Shown: piece after piece, positions 20,394-30,205 of the stretch
Numbering within the stretch: the stretch's first letter is position 1
Layout: every line of letters starts with the position of its first letter
DNA from: Xanthoparmelia taractica
Lineage: Eukaryota > Ascomycota > Lecanoromycetes > Lecanorales > Parmeliaceae
Reading direction: 5' to 3'
DNA length: 64,000 nucleotides
Assembly (NCBI GenBank): GCA_033085395.1
Contig: JANQBS010000045.1
Location: forward strand, 1 to 64,000
Notes under the pieces: model-generated
Database searches by the model: none
What the model was told of the DNA's origin: nothing
Seen by the model: the letters and a program-made list of their open reading frames with translations, nothing else
Position numbers and translations under genes: made by a program

Positions 20394-20906
20394 CTAGTCA
20401 AGCATAGCTAATGATGCATCAGACAGACTATCGTACAGATCCTGCAAATAGCGCGCCATCTCCCGTGCATCACGTATCGGAGACAAACGACCCATCAACT
20501 GCCACTCGTCGCCGTCAACACAACTATACACCCTAAGCTGATCCAACCCTGTAAAGAAGCGCCAAGTCCGGTCATCGCGCACGAAATATCCATCATCATA
20601 TTTGGTGTACGCCTCGTCAGCGGCGACCGCCTCAATCTGGTCCGGACGGCTCTCTATGGAGACGAGGCCGTACATGAAAATTCTTCCCGTATACGTCCGA
20701 AGCTCGATTGCTTGTCTCGTGTTTTGGTAATTGGGATCGCGGGATGGGACACTGGGGATATGATGGACGATGACTCCGTCGGGAACGACGTCTTCGAGGT
20801 AATAGTAGTAGAAACAAAGCCGGTCGACTATACGATCATTGTAGCGCGTGTATGCGTCGAGCGTTTGCTGGCTGAGGCTGTGATGTCTTGCATAATATGA
20901 AGTCAT
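20394..20906 (-). CDS. Small hypothetical Tyr/Asp-rich protein
   Basis: The frame is open from 21059, but the best start is the ATG at 20906 (MTSYYARHHS), giving 170 residues. It is rich in Tyr, Asp and Arg, with a LCFYYYYLEDVVPDG block and an ordered C-terminal half (RTWRFFTGLDQLRVYSCVDG). It has no signal peptide, membrane helix or known domain. It is convergent with the small ORF at 19813. Confidence 0.5.
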   Translation of the reverse strand: MTSYYARHHSLSQQTLDAYTRYNDRIVDRLCFYYYYLEDVVPDGVIVHHIPSVPSRDPNYQNTRQAIELRTYTGRIFMYGLVSIESRPDQIEAVAADEAYTKYDDGYFVRDDRTWRFFTGLDQLRVYSCVDGDEWQLMGRLSPIRDAREMARYLQDLYDSLSDASLAMLD

Positions 20907-21978
20907 TCTGTTCTGATTTTTGTCGGGTTCGCTTTCGAAGATTAATGGAAAGGGGGAAGAGGGAAGGCGTATTGATGAAAAGAAAGGGATTTGAAGGTAA
21001 TAAGGGCAGTATTTATATTTGTGAGTCTCTACATTTAGTGCTGAAAATGTGTTATACATAACCGGACTATTTTGTGTTAAGGTCTCTGTTGATGTGTGAT
21101 TAGAGGTACATACAAACCGGGCTAATAAGGTCCAGTGTCAGACAATTGAGGGGGCTCTATTTGCCACTTGCAGTGAAAGTGGTCAAGTCGAAACTTATAG
21201 ACATTGGAGGGACTATCAATCAGCGATGCCCTTTTACCCTAGCTGGCTATCGAGGTAGTGTAAGTCTATCTAGCATCACCTAAATAACCATCCATGTGCA
21301 AAGCGTATCTGTCAACCACTTCAGCCATGGTCTAGCTCTTTCTTGAAGTCCCGCTACAAGAGCCATGTCAAGAGATATTCAAGTGTTGCAAATCGGAAAC
21401 GGGTCTTTAAGATCCAAGGGCTGGAAATTGGATGGGCGCTGTCGTTAAAAGCGCGACCCTCCTTTTTCTTACACTATTCAGCAAGATTTTGTTGGAAATG
21501 CTGCGTGCATTGGGGATAACCTCGACCGCGAATCACCAGTTAGGTAGTTGATATCACTAAAGCCTCGATTGGGATTAGCACTCGGGGATTTCTCGGGAAA
21601 ATATAGCAATACGAACCCGCCGTCGACAGCTATGAAGCCCCACTTTCCTATACGATACTAGCTCATGGCTATTCCTCGGCAAAGATTATCCACCCCTCCT
21701 ACAAGGAGATAATAAGGTACCTTACTTGGATTGCCGAACAAGCAAAACATACCATCCACACCTTCACCTTACCGCCATCGCCCGCGGCAACAAAAAACCC
21801 CCCAAGCCCTCAACCCCATCGATCGAGCATCCCTGCTTCGAACCCATCCTGCGCCTGCGACTGCGAAACCTAACCTAACCGTACCGGGACTGTACAGTAC
21901 CGTTCCGTTCCCCCCCATTCCCCCACCACTATACTCTCCTCTCCTACCTTATCCTCTCATCTAATAGACAGCACAACC
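20907..21978. other. Intergenic with one dispersed repeat copy
   Basis: Holds the fourth copy of the ATATAGCAATACGAA repeat (21559-21615) and a pyrimidine-rich leader before the gene at 21979. A short AACCTAACCTAACC run at about 21867-21880 is too short to be called telomeric. Confidence 0.45.
21559..21615. repeat. Dispersed short repeat, fourth copy
   Basis: AAAGCCTCGATTGGGATTAGC ... TTTCTCGGG ... ATATAGCAATACGAA, matching the copies at 17279-17500 and carrying both the leading and trailing parts of the unit. Confidence 0.7.
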
Positions 21979-22296
21979 ATGTGCAAGAGTGCAACGTGCG
22001 ATACATGCCGTATGTCTCCCTCCCTCCCTTCCTCTTCCCCCAATTTACCCTCCATTCTTCCCCCGCTTCCTAAGCCGTACTGCTTTACCATCTACATCCG
22101 CCTCCCGCCCCCGCCCCTCCTACTGTACCACCCACAGCTAACGCACATGCACGCAGAGAAATCCACCTGGTGGGGCTGCGGCCAGCACGTGCCGATGGTC
22201 ATGGATAAGGTTGCCAAGGAGTCGTGGTGTACGTGCGAGCCCAAGGTTGAGAGGGAGGGGGTGGGATATCCGCCTATGGGAAAGAGGGCGGATTGA
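21979..22296 (+). CDS. 56-residue Cys-rich conserved small protein
   Basis: Two exons, 21979-22009 and 22157-22296, joined through a 147-base intron give 56 residues beginning MCKSATCDTC. Cysteines pair as C2/C7/C10, C18 and C35/C37, with WWGCGQHVPMVMD and WCTCEPKVE, a pattern I associate with a small protein widespread in ascomycetes. The intron between CDTC and QKSTWWGCG is clear because the unspliced reading inserts a Pro-rich stretch of no sense. Metal binding is likely from the Cys spacing; the biological role is unknown. A long pyrimidine-rich leader precedes the ATG. Confidence 0.8.
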   Translation: MCKSATCDTCRMSPSLPSSSPNLPSILPPLPKPYCFTIYIRLPPPPLLLYHPQLTHMHAEKSTWWGCGQHVPMVMDKVAKESWCTCEPKVEREGVGYPPMGKRAD

Positions 22297-22308
22297 GGGA
22301 TGGGAAAT

Positions 22309-22388
22309 AGGGGGGGGAGAGGGAGGGAGCGGAGAGGGGAGAGGGGAGAGGAAATGAGGGGGAAGAGGGGGAAGAGGGGAGGGGAAAT
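22309..22388 (+). repeat. Polypurine G/A tract
   Basis: About 80 bases of almost pure G and A (ggggggagagggaggg..., aggggaagagg), just downstream of the small Cys-rich gene. It is a simple low-complexity tract with possible triplex or quadruplex potential. Confidence 0.7.
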
Positions 22389-22550
22389 GTGGGCTACATA
22401 CTGTTGTATATCTGGGTATCGTTCGATGATGTTGGGGGGGGCTACACCAGCGTGGGCGTTGAGGGAAAGAAGATTTTCACACTTCATAAATCACAATTCA
22501 TACATTACCCCACTCAGCAAACTCCCACGTACATCTCCCCTCTCCTCACC

Positions 22551-23534
22551 CTACCCTTCCGCCTTCCCAAGCCTTGACCCCGCACCCGGCTCCCTTATCA
22601 GCAAAGGCTGATGCTCGATCCCATCCCCACCATACGGTCTCGTGTCCACAACCATTTCGTCCACTTGCTCCCATCCGTGTTTCAGATACAAGGGAAATCC
22701 TGCGGGCGAGGCCTCGACGTATGTTTTGGCTCCGGCTGCGTCTGCGGCTTCGAGGCCGGGCTGGAGGAGCATGGTGCCGAGGCCGAGGCGGTAGTAGTTG
22801 GGGTGTACGGCGAGGATGTGGAGGACTGGGATGGGGTGGGGGGTTAGTTTTGCGGGGGGGATAGAGTGGGTTTGTGGGGTGGGAATGGAAAAGGACTGCG
22901 ATGAGCCTTTAGTCTGAACTTAGAGGAGGCTGTTGACCTCGTAGAAAGTAACCGACTCAAGAGCCGTAGGATCGTAGGAGCAAAAGAGTTGCAGGACCAT
23001 GGTCTCTCACAAAGAAAAAAGAAACCATACTTACAAAACATCCTCTCGGGAACAATCCACTTCTTCCTCCCAGCATTGAGCTGCGTAAAGAAATCCTTAA
23101 TCAACGCATCGTTCGACCCCTCCGGCGGCTCATCCCTCCTCTCCCTATCGCTCGCCTCCTTCCTCTCCCTATCCCTCGCCTCCTTCACCTCCCTCTGCTC
23201 ATCCGTAAGCGTATACGGATACTGCCACGCGGAGAACGCTACGATATGTCTACCCCAGGCTCTTTAATACAGTTTTGTAATTACGTACATGCATACCTTT
23301 ATGGGTTATCTCTCACCCGCTCTCATCGTCAACTGCTTTGGTAACTCGCTCGCCGTACGTCATCCCTTCTGTGATTAGATCGCGGAAGTATTTTGTGTCT
23401 CGTTGCTGGAGCACGGAGGCGGGGACGTTGGGGTGGAAGTATGACATTATGTGGTCGTTTGCGAAGGCGGTTTGGAAGAGGGAGGCGATGTCGGAAGCAT
23501 CGTCGACGGTGGCTGGGTAGAATGTGAAAGGCAT
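22551..23534 (-). CDS. GNAT-family N-acetyltransferase
   Basis: Three exons, 23534-23317, 23249-23035 and 22825-22551 (introns of 67 and 209 bases), give 235 residues. It begins MPFTFYPATVDDASDIASLFQ, the usual first strand and helix of GNAT enzymes. The acetyl-CoA loop is in exon 3: HILAVHPNYYRLGLG (about residues 147-161, R-x-G-x-G). EASPAGFPLYLKHGW follows, typical for the family. Between these is a highly charged insertion with two near-repeats (VKEARDRERK and EASDRERRDE). It transfers acetyl groups from acetyl-CoA to an amine of unknown identity, and is presumably cytosolic. Confidence 0.85.
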
Positions 23535-24298
23535 TGTTAATTGATTGATTGATTGATTTCAAGCGTATTGAAGTTTCGGGTTCGAATAGATAGTGAGCGC
23601 CTTTAGGCTGCCACATAAGGTCATGGTTGTGCCAAGCCAAGACTAATCTGTGAGGTACCTTACATTGAGCTATCAATATCAGGAGCATATGCCCGGTCAA
23701 ACATCAAACAGCTCTCTTTGGATGAAGGTGATCAATAAACTCTTGCCGAGGATATGCAGTGCCAATGGCTACAGCAAGATGTTTGGAGATGCAGATTGAT
23801 TCTGTATCCCTGTCCTGTCGGCGGCGCAGATCTAGTTCAGCCTCATCTGCGGCGCTAGACATGGCCTGCATCAGCGCCAAATGCCTCTAAGCCCTCCTGT
23901 CAGCGTCGCATTACATAGCATCTTCTCTATGGTCCAGTGAAGCTCTGCTTGGTCCTCCCAGCAGCTGCTGAATCCGTAATAGACTCCAAGGACGAACCCC
24001 TCGTTGTTGACCAAGCCGAAAGCTTCCCTCGAGACAGAGCCTACCCTTCGCACTCTACACGTTCACAACTTCCGAAGCAGCCGACAGCGGATGCGATATA
24101 CAATGAAAGGCATCCGCAATGCCGAGGCACCGGCGACTTTGAGCCTCGAAGACAGCTACAATATATCATACTTTTGCGTCACAAGAGCGTATTCCCTCGG
24201 ACACTCGGACATGAAGAAACGGGTTACCCTGAAAAGAAGCCGTACAGTCGCGGAGATTCTACAACGCTCAGTATAAATGGGGAGACATCAAGAGATCC
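23535..24298. other. Intergenic, no supported gene
   Basis: Contains an ATTG-rich microrepeat just upstream of the acetyltransferase start (ttgattgattgattga at about 23541-23557) and overlapping ORFs without domains. Confidence 0.35.
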
Positions 24299-25041
24299 AA
24301 TGGCTTCTGCTCCGCCGGTGTTTTTGGAGATTGTATCTGCGAAATGGGTCCCTGATGACCAAGGTCGGGAAATTGTCACATTGACCGTGAAGGATCAAGG
24401 ACGGAATCAAGACCAAGAATAAAGCCGTTGTGAAAGCCGCTGGAAGCATGGCCGAAGTGATGCCATGACATTGGGAAAATCCTACCGGGAAGTGATGCGA
24501 ATCCCTGGTCTCGGCGACGATGATCTGGCCTTGGTTGGGCGTCTTTTGAACAAGGTCAGTGGACCGATTGGCATACGAGAATGACGTGGTACATGTTCCC
24601 CAAATACGGGCCTGTGGAGCTATGCTGCAAGATCATAGAAATGGTGGATGACTGGCCTATTGGACTTGAAGAGGCGGAGAAGATCAGAATGGGTTTTTTG
24701 CAGGAACGAGAAGGGTTCAGGGAGAGGCACACGAAGGCTATAGCTGAATATGGGGCATGGGACTTTGGAGACTATGAGTGGGTGAACCTGAAACTCTACT
24801 TGAGCTATGTGGCGGTCGACTGACGAATCGTCTTGAAGCTGACTGGGTTAAAGCTGGGTTCGCTTGCGATCAGCATGTCAACGAGCAATTCTCGATGTGG
24901 GCGACCTATTGCCCACAAGTCGAGGCTTCGATTGCTCATTTAGCGTGCCTCTACAACGCCATCCAGCAAGACAGGGACGTGTATGTTGAGATTGAGAAGC
25001 AGTTGGGATTCAATACTACATACGCAAGCATACATGACTGA
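24299..25041 (+). pseudogene. Decayed gene of unknown family
   Basis: Protein-like sequence runs through four segments in different frames: 24299-24421 (MASAPPVFLEIVSAKWV), about 24440-24580 (KSYREVMRIPGLGDDDLALVGRLLNK), 24581-24823 (EEAEKIRMGFLQEREGFRERHTK), and about 24820-25041 (FSMWATYCPQVEASIAHLACLYN). The gaps are too short for introns of normal size, so small frameshifts are the simpler explanation. No domain was recognised. It lies just 3' of the first coiled-coil gene, on the opposite strand. Confidence 0.4.
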
Positions 25042-25110
25042 ATAAAGGAAAGCCGCCCTCGCAAGTGCATTCAACCAACGCCCATCATGCAAGGAAATTA
25101 GTTAGTACGG

Positions 25111-25272
25111 GGACCCTCATCGGCCAACCTCAACCGTCGAGAAAATGCATTCGACTAATGGCTGAAAATGTGAGCGGGCAGCAAGCGTACAATAGACTCC
25201 TTCAAAAGCAGGACCCTCATCAGCCCAATTCCAAATGTCGCGAATGTGCATTCGACAAATGGCTGAGAAATA
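25111..25272. repeat. 100-bp imperfect direct repeat, 3' of coiled-coil gene 1
   Basis: Two units 100 bases apart, both starting GGACCCTCATC and both containing TGCATTCGAC(T/A)AATGGCTGA. The unit ends about 200 bases before the stop codon of the coiled-coil gene (25477). Confidence 0.6.
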
Positions 25273-25476
25273 AGTTCTTATTTGTAGCGATAGGTCTTGG
25301 TGATAGTGTGGGACAGCTTGGCCAGAGCTTGAGACAGCATCTACAAGGCTGTTAATTTTATTCAACTTTTCAAACTTAATGTTGATGTACTGTTCCAGAG
25401 CTTGCTAAGGACAACTTCTAGCTCTTTGGCGCCTTTGCTTGGTTCAGTGCCCCTTGCTGCTTGGGTTCCAGGAGCT

Positions 25477-28239
25477 TTATTGGGAGTACAGTCCAGCTTC
25501 TGGATCGAGCTGCAGCCACGCAGGATCGTTCCAGTTAATGGAGTCAAGATCGAAGGCAGGCATATCCGGGTCCATCTCATCATACCGCTGGAGGGCATGT
25601 GCAGTTGCAGAGTCCATTTCTTCGGGTCCATCTTCGGGCTCTGCGATGTGAGGATCCGGCGTGCCTGTGGACCGGTATACATCGGGGGTTTGTGCACTAT
25701 TATTGCCAAAATCGGTCTCTTGGTTGACATTCGGAGGGCTCGTGATTGGATTGCTTCGCTCGGGTTCTGGTGATGGGGCTGCACTCCGTCCACCATTTGA
25801 ACGGACTGATGGTCCCGAAGTCACATCCGGCGCAAAAGGGGTGCCTTCTTTCCCCTTTCCCTTGACCTTGTCTCTATAGATTCTCTCGAGAATATCCTGG
25901 TTCGTGGTGGCCCCGGGTTCTTCCGCAAGGATGTTGATCAGCCCACCAACGATCAAGTAGGTTTCACACAGTTGAGCGTAGAGCGTTGGCCGCTCGCGGG
26001 GATCCAAGTCATCTAGACCATCAGAGCTGTCCACAACTCGTTGCAGTCTTGCCTTCAAATCTTCGTAATCGACAGATCCGTCTTCCTCGATTGTGAGTCT
26101 TGTATCGCGTATCAGCTGGTTCGCGAGGACTAGTTCGTTCAAGAGATCGCGATGGTACTGGTCAAGACCCATGACGGCTAATTCGGCAAGGAGTTTGGAA
26201 GCTCGAACCAAGTCCTGGGTCATTAAGGAGATCTGAGCCTCGCTCCCGCTCTGCCTAGCCATTGCCTCTTCACTATCGTGAGCAACAACTTGTTGGCTGA
26301 GACGGTCATTCTCTTCTCTCGCACGCTTTAGTTCGGCTTCTGATTTTCGCTTCTCGTCGTAGGCCTGCTTCAACCTCGCCTTGTGCGATTCGATGTATCC
26401 ATCTCGCTTCTTGATCTCTTGATCCAGGAGGACTTGGTTCATCGAGCCCGTGTCATTTTGAGCTCTTAACTCAGTCAGGGCTTTCGCATGCTCGGCTTCG
26501 AACTGGGCCTTGTAGGAGGATAGTTCCGTTTGGAGTTGGCTTCGGAGATCATTCTGGATCAATGGCCACTCCACTTCGACCGCGTGTGACACAGCTTGTT
26601 TGAGCACGCACTTCACTTGGCATCGCTTGACCTTGGATTGCTTGTTGCGCTCAGAGCGGGTCCTCCGACGGGCCTTTTGCAGTTCTTGGTTGGTGTGGGA
26701 CTTGAGCTTCACAGCGTATTGCCCCCTGAGCGAGCATTCACGAGAGTCCCATAGGATTCGAAGTTTTTCGCGCTCTTCAGCGAGCGCTTTCTCCTTCTCC
26801 GCTTTGCATTGACGGCGAATGTCCTGCTCCTTGGTATCGCGTTCGCTGGTAGCACGGTCATTCGCACGCGCTTGAGCTAGCGCTTCCTCCTTCTCCTTGT
26901 CACACTGACGACGGATGTCCTGCTGCCAAGTCTTTTGGCCCTCGACTGCCGCTTCCCAACGTTGACTCCACTGGGACACATCAGCTGTCAAGCCATCGTT
27001 CTTCTCCTGAAGCTCCCCTTTCTCCTTGCGCAGCGTTTCAACAAGCGCTAAAATCTCCACCTCTTCAGTTGTTTTTGTTGTAACATGCTGACCGTCCTCA
27101 GAGAAGGGGGGAATCGAATCAGCGTACGCGGATAAAACTTTGTCTCTTGCATCCTCCTCCGTCTTTTGGTACAACGCCTCCCATCGATCGGCGTTTTTCT
27201 CAGACACCCAAAGCTGGTCTTGGAGCCCTTTGGCACGACCCTCAGCTGACAAGGCCCTCGAAGTCGCCTCTCTCTTCTCTGATTCCAGCTCTTGATTCTT
27301 ATCGTTGAGTTTCTCCATATCACGTGTGGCCTTTAGGCTCGCAAGATGTAGCTGGTCTTTCTCTTCAATGGCCCTCCTCTTTGCCTGACGTTCTTCCAAC
27401 ATTTGGCCCCTCAGACGGAAGATCTCGGAATCGTGGTCGTCGACTCGCTTCTTTAGCGTTTCGACCTCCTTTTCATTGGGTGCTAACACTTCTCCCTTTT
27501 CTTTCTGAGCTTGAGAAAGCTCCTCAGGAAGGTTTTCAATATCTCGTTCGCATCCAATTGTAAACGTTTGCGTCATCCGTAGTTCTTCGATCTTTGACCT
27601 AGCCGTCGACATCTCCTCCTCGTGCTTGGCCTGTGCTTCTTCCAACTGGCGCTCCGCCGCTGCCGCCGCCCGCTCAGCCGTCTGCTTCTGAGCCTCTAAA
27701 TCAGTGTTCACTTCCTGCCAGTGGTTCTCGTGTTCTTCCATAGTCCGGGCATTCTCATTAGTCATCCGGACCGTTTCCAGCTTGGAATCTTTGATTTGAC
27801 GCTCGAGGGTTCCAGTCTGTTGTCGTAATGCGGCTCTTGCTCGGACTGCCGCATTCTTCGCGGCCCTCGTCTCGTGCTTTCGAGCCTGAGCCCACTCGAT
27901 CATCTCCTTGATTGTCATTGAAGCTTTGTCTTGCCACTTCAAATGGCGTGCGTTGGCCTGTTGCAATTTCTGATTCTGGTCACTGAGTTCTTCGTTGATG
28001 CGGTTAAGTAAAATGTTCTTGGACGCGTTTTCAAGCACCACTTCCGAACTCTCCTGCTCGAGCTCATCGTTGCGGCCTGAAAGCTCGGTGTCGTCATTTG
28101 ATTGTGGAGCGGAGGAACAGATCGGTTCGGTAGGACCGGCAACTGTGCTCTCGATATTGGAGCCATCATTACCCTCCAACGATCCAACTACTTTCGCCGT
28201 CTCGAGAAATGCGTTCCAAAGATGCCGTGCGAGTGACAT
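25477..28239 (-). CDS. Large coiled-coil protein 1
   Basis: A 920-residue single-exon protein. The frame is open from 28323, but the first ATG is at 28239 (MSLARHLWNAFLETAKVV, with AAAG before the ATG). Residues from about 60 to 700 are charged heptad-like coiled coil rich in Glu, Lys, Gln and Arg, interrupted near residue 540 by a strongly basic block (KARRRTRSERNKQSKVKR) that could be a nuclear signal. Residues about 690-800 look like a small helical domain (RPTLYAQLCETYLIVGGL). The last 100 are disordered and acidic. No motor, SMC hinge or ATPase motif is present. A scaffold or filament role is inferred. This is the first of three same-strand genes of the same design. Confidence 0.75.
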   Translation of the reverse strand: MSLARHLWNAFLETAKVVGSLEGNDGSNIESTVAGPTEPICSSAPQSNDDTELSGRNDELEQESSEVVLENASKNILLNRINEELSDQNQKLQQANARHLKWQDKASMTIKEMIEWAQARKHETRAAKNAAVRARAALRQQTGTLERQIKDSKLETVRMTNENARTMEEHENHWQEVNTDLEAQKQTAERAAAAAERQLEEAQAKHEEEMSTARSKIEELRMTQTFTIGCERDIENLPEELSQAQKEKGEVLAPNEKEVETLKKRVDDHDSEIFRLRGQMLEERQAKRRAIEEKDQLHLASLKATRDMEKLNDKNQELESEKREATSRALSAEGRAKGLQDQLWVSEKNADRWEALYQKTEEDARDKVLSAYADSIPPFSEDGQHVTTKTTEEVEILALVETLRKEKGELQEKNDGLTADVSQWSQRWEAAVEGQKTWQQDIRRQCDKEKEEALAQARANDRATSERDTKEQDIRRQCKAEKEKALAEEREKLRILWDSRECSLRGQYAVKLKSHTNQELQKARRRTRSERNKQSKVKRCQVKCVLKQAVSHAVEVEWPLIQNDLRSQLQTELSSYKAQFEAEHAKALTELRAQNDTGSMNQVLLDQEIKKRDGYIESHKARLKQAYDEKRKSEAELKRAREENDRLSQQVVAHDSEEAMARQSGSEAQISLMTQDLVRASKLLAELAVMGLDQYHRDLLNELVLANQLIRDTRLTIEEDGSVDYEDLKARLQRVVDSSDGLDDLDPRERPTLYAQLCETYLIVGGLINILAEEPGATTNQDILERIYRDKVKGKGKEGTPFAPDVTSGPSVRSNGGRSAAPSPEPERSNPITSPPNVNQETDFGNNSAQTPDVYRSTGTPDPHIAEPEDGPEEMDSATAHALQRYDEMDPDMPAFDLDSINWNDPAWLQLDPEAGLYSQ

Positions 28240-29405
28240 CTTTGTGGAAAGATGGAGCTGGGTATCTGAGCAACCACCACTTGACTTGGACCCGGAAGTT
28301 CGTGTCAAGTATGGAGGGAACAAGAAGGAGGAAAATTGGCGCGTTGGGGGTCAGTGGTGGAAAAGAGAAGGTTGGTTTCACGGATTATAAAAGCGCGTTC
28401 TCGGCCAGATTCAAACTGCGCGCTGTGTTGAAGCCAGCTTTAACTCGCAAGAAGTGTCAACACAACATACACAGCTTGAGTGCTAGTTTTCCGCCTTACG
28501 GCCCTCCGCCCATCTTTCGTGGCAGAACATCATGACATTGTCTTTCAATATAGGTGAGCAGAATAACCGAAACAACTTAGATCCTTTTCCACCATTCAGC
28601 TTCGGTACAAAGAATACTTCCAAGGGCGCTTCCCCTTCTTTCAAATTCCCTTTGTTGTTACTATTAAAGCCTTAAATACCGACCCTACCCATCCCAAATT
28701 AATTAGCAACACAGCACTGAACAAGCCAGACCAACGACATCTGTATCAATGACCCAGCGTATGCGAACAGGCCTCTTACTAGCCACTGACTCACTCATTA
28801 TTCCCGTACAGGGCATCCAGGGTACGCAGGGCACAGGATCAAGGCCCCTGCCCTCCTTTAGATCGCACGATACGCTTTACCTTGTACATTGCTTAATATC
28901 CTTAGAACCCGAAGACGTCCATATCAGACCGTAACCAATGCCCTACGTAGCAGCCCCCTTCCCCCTCCTCTCCCCCGCACTTCCTACAAACCACAACCCC
29001 CCCGACCCGCCTGGACCGCCCAAACCCAACCCAAGACCAAGAACCCCCACCACGCCTTGCCAGTCAAAACAAGCTCTTTCTTCCTATCTCATCATACCTG
29101 CTACCCCCTACCCACCACCGCGTGGTCCTCACGACGCAACCAATATATCTAGAACTAAAACCAGTCAAGCAGCATCCTGGGCTATGAGTGCGTAAGCTAA
29201 TCAAGGCTTAGATAGCGTAGCGTAAGGTAAAGAGTGTAGGTAAGGTACCTTTGGTGTGTGTATTTCCATGTTGGGAAAAGGAAAGGCAGGCTTGGCACAT
29301 CCTGCATCTTGGCTCCATTCGAAGGCTCAGGTAAGCTGCTGACTGGAGCAGCAGGAGTAGGAGCATGTCCATCTGATGTTTACTACATGACTTGGCATTA
29401 TGTAT
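28240..29405. other. Intergenic, no supported gene
   Basis: Contains two short ORFs, one Pro-rich at 28938-29195, neither with a recognisable domain. It is pyrimidine-rich around 28950-29140. Confidence 0.35.
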
Positions 29406-29410
29406 GTGGA

Positions 29411-29483
29411 GAAGGTGGAGAAGGTGGAGAAGGTAGAGAAGGTGGAGAAGGTAGAGAAGGTAGAGAAGGTAGAGAAGGTAGAG
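29411..29483 (+). repeat. 9-bp minisatellite
   Basis: About eight copies of GAAGGTGGA/GAAGGTAGA in tandem. It lies between coiled-coil genes 1 and 2 and is apparently noncoding. Confidence 0.75.
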
Positions 29484-29966
29484 GATGAAGTGGGCTAAGA
29501 AGTGGAAGGATAAGGTACTATGAGTTTCGTGGAGTTCACGACGGTCACATTGAGAAGAAGGAGCATTCTAGAATTGATTAAGACTTTTTATTTACGCTAT
29601 TAGGAGAGACCTGTGCCACTGAAGCATGCATTTGATCGAACAAAAAGAGAAAACCACATAGCCACCACTAAAAGACATGGCTTGTCTCCTTGGTAGGCCT
29701 CCTTCAAGTCCATCACATTTGTTCAAGAAGAGCCATATCGAGACCTATTGCACGCTTGAGGGTTGGGCATGCCTATCACAGCCACATCGGAAAACTCGCT
29801 CTCGCACATGCTCCATCGTACAGTCGATTTCTCATGGGAAATTAGGATTTTCTAAACAGGTTTTGAAATTTGAAACATTAGGAAATACCAGCTCAGCAGT
29901 GAACATGAAGGCTTTCTCGCAGGTATGTCGATCGATCGCAGCTGCCAGATACTTTGAAAATGTCTA

Positions 29967-30160
29967 CCCAACCAGCGGAAATCGTGCGTCGCAGTCAGTC
30001 AATGCCAGAAGCTCGAGAGCTCAACCAGCAGACATCATACATCGCAGTCATTCAACGCCATGAGTAAGACAGCTCGACTAGCAGAGTTGATGCAACGGGG
30101 TCAGTCAACGCTGGGAGCAAAAGAGCTCAACCAGCGGACATCACACATTGCATTTAGCAA
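29967..30160. repeat. 53-bp tandem repeat, 3' of coiled-coil gene 2
   Basis: Units start at 29967, 30020, 30073 and 30126 with an exact 53-base period; each opens with a form of CTCAACCAGC, and the first three continue with GTCAGTCAACGC. About 3.6 imperfect copies end some 45 bases from the stop codon of coiled-coil gene 2. Confidence 0.7.
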
Positions 30161-30205
30161 ATACTAGGAGCATCTCAAGTACCTTCGAGCTGTTGTATAG
30201 AAAGA

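Noticed and set aside
21867..21880. CCTAA repeats resembling a telomere tract
   Set aside because: Only two to three units within a promoter-like pyrimidine region; no terminal context.
25402..25773. 123-codon plus-strand ORF
   Set aside because: Antisense to the C-terminus of coiled-coil gene 1.
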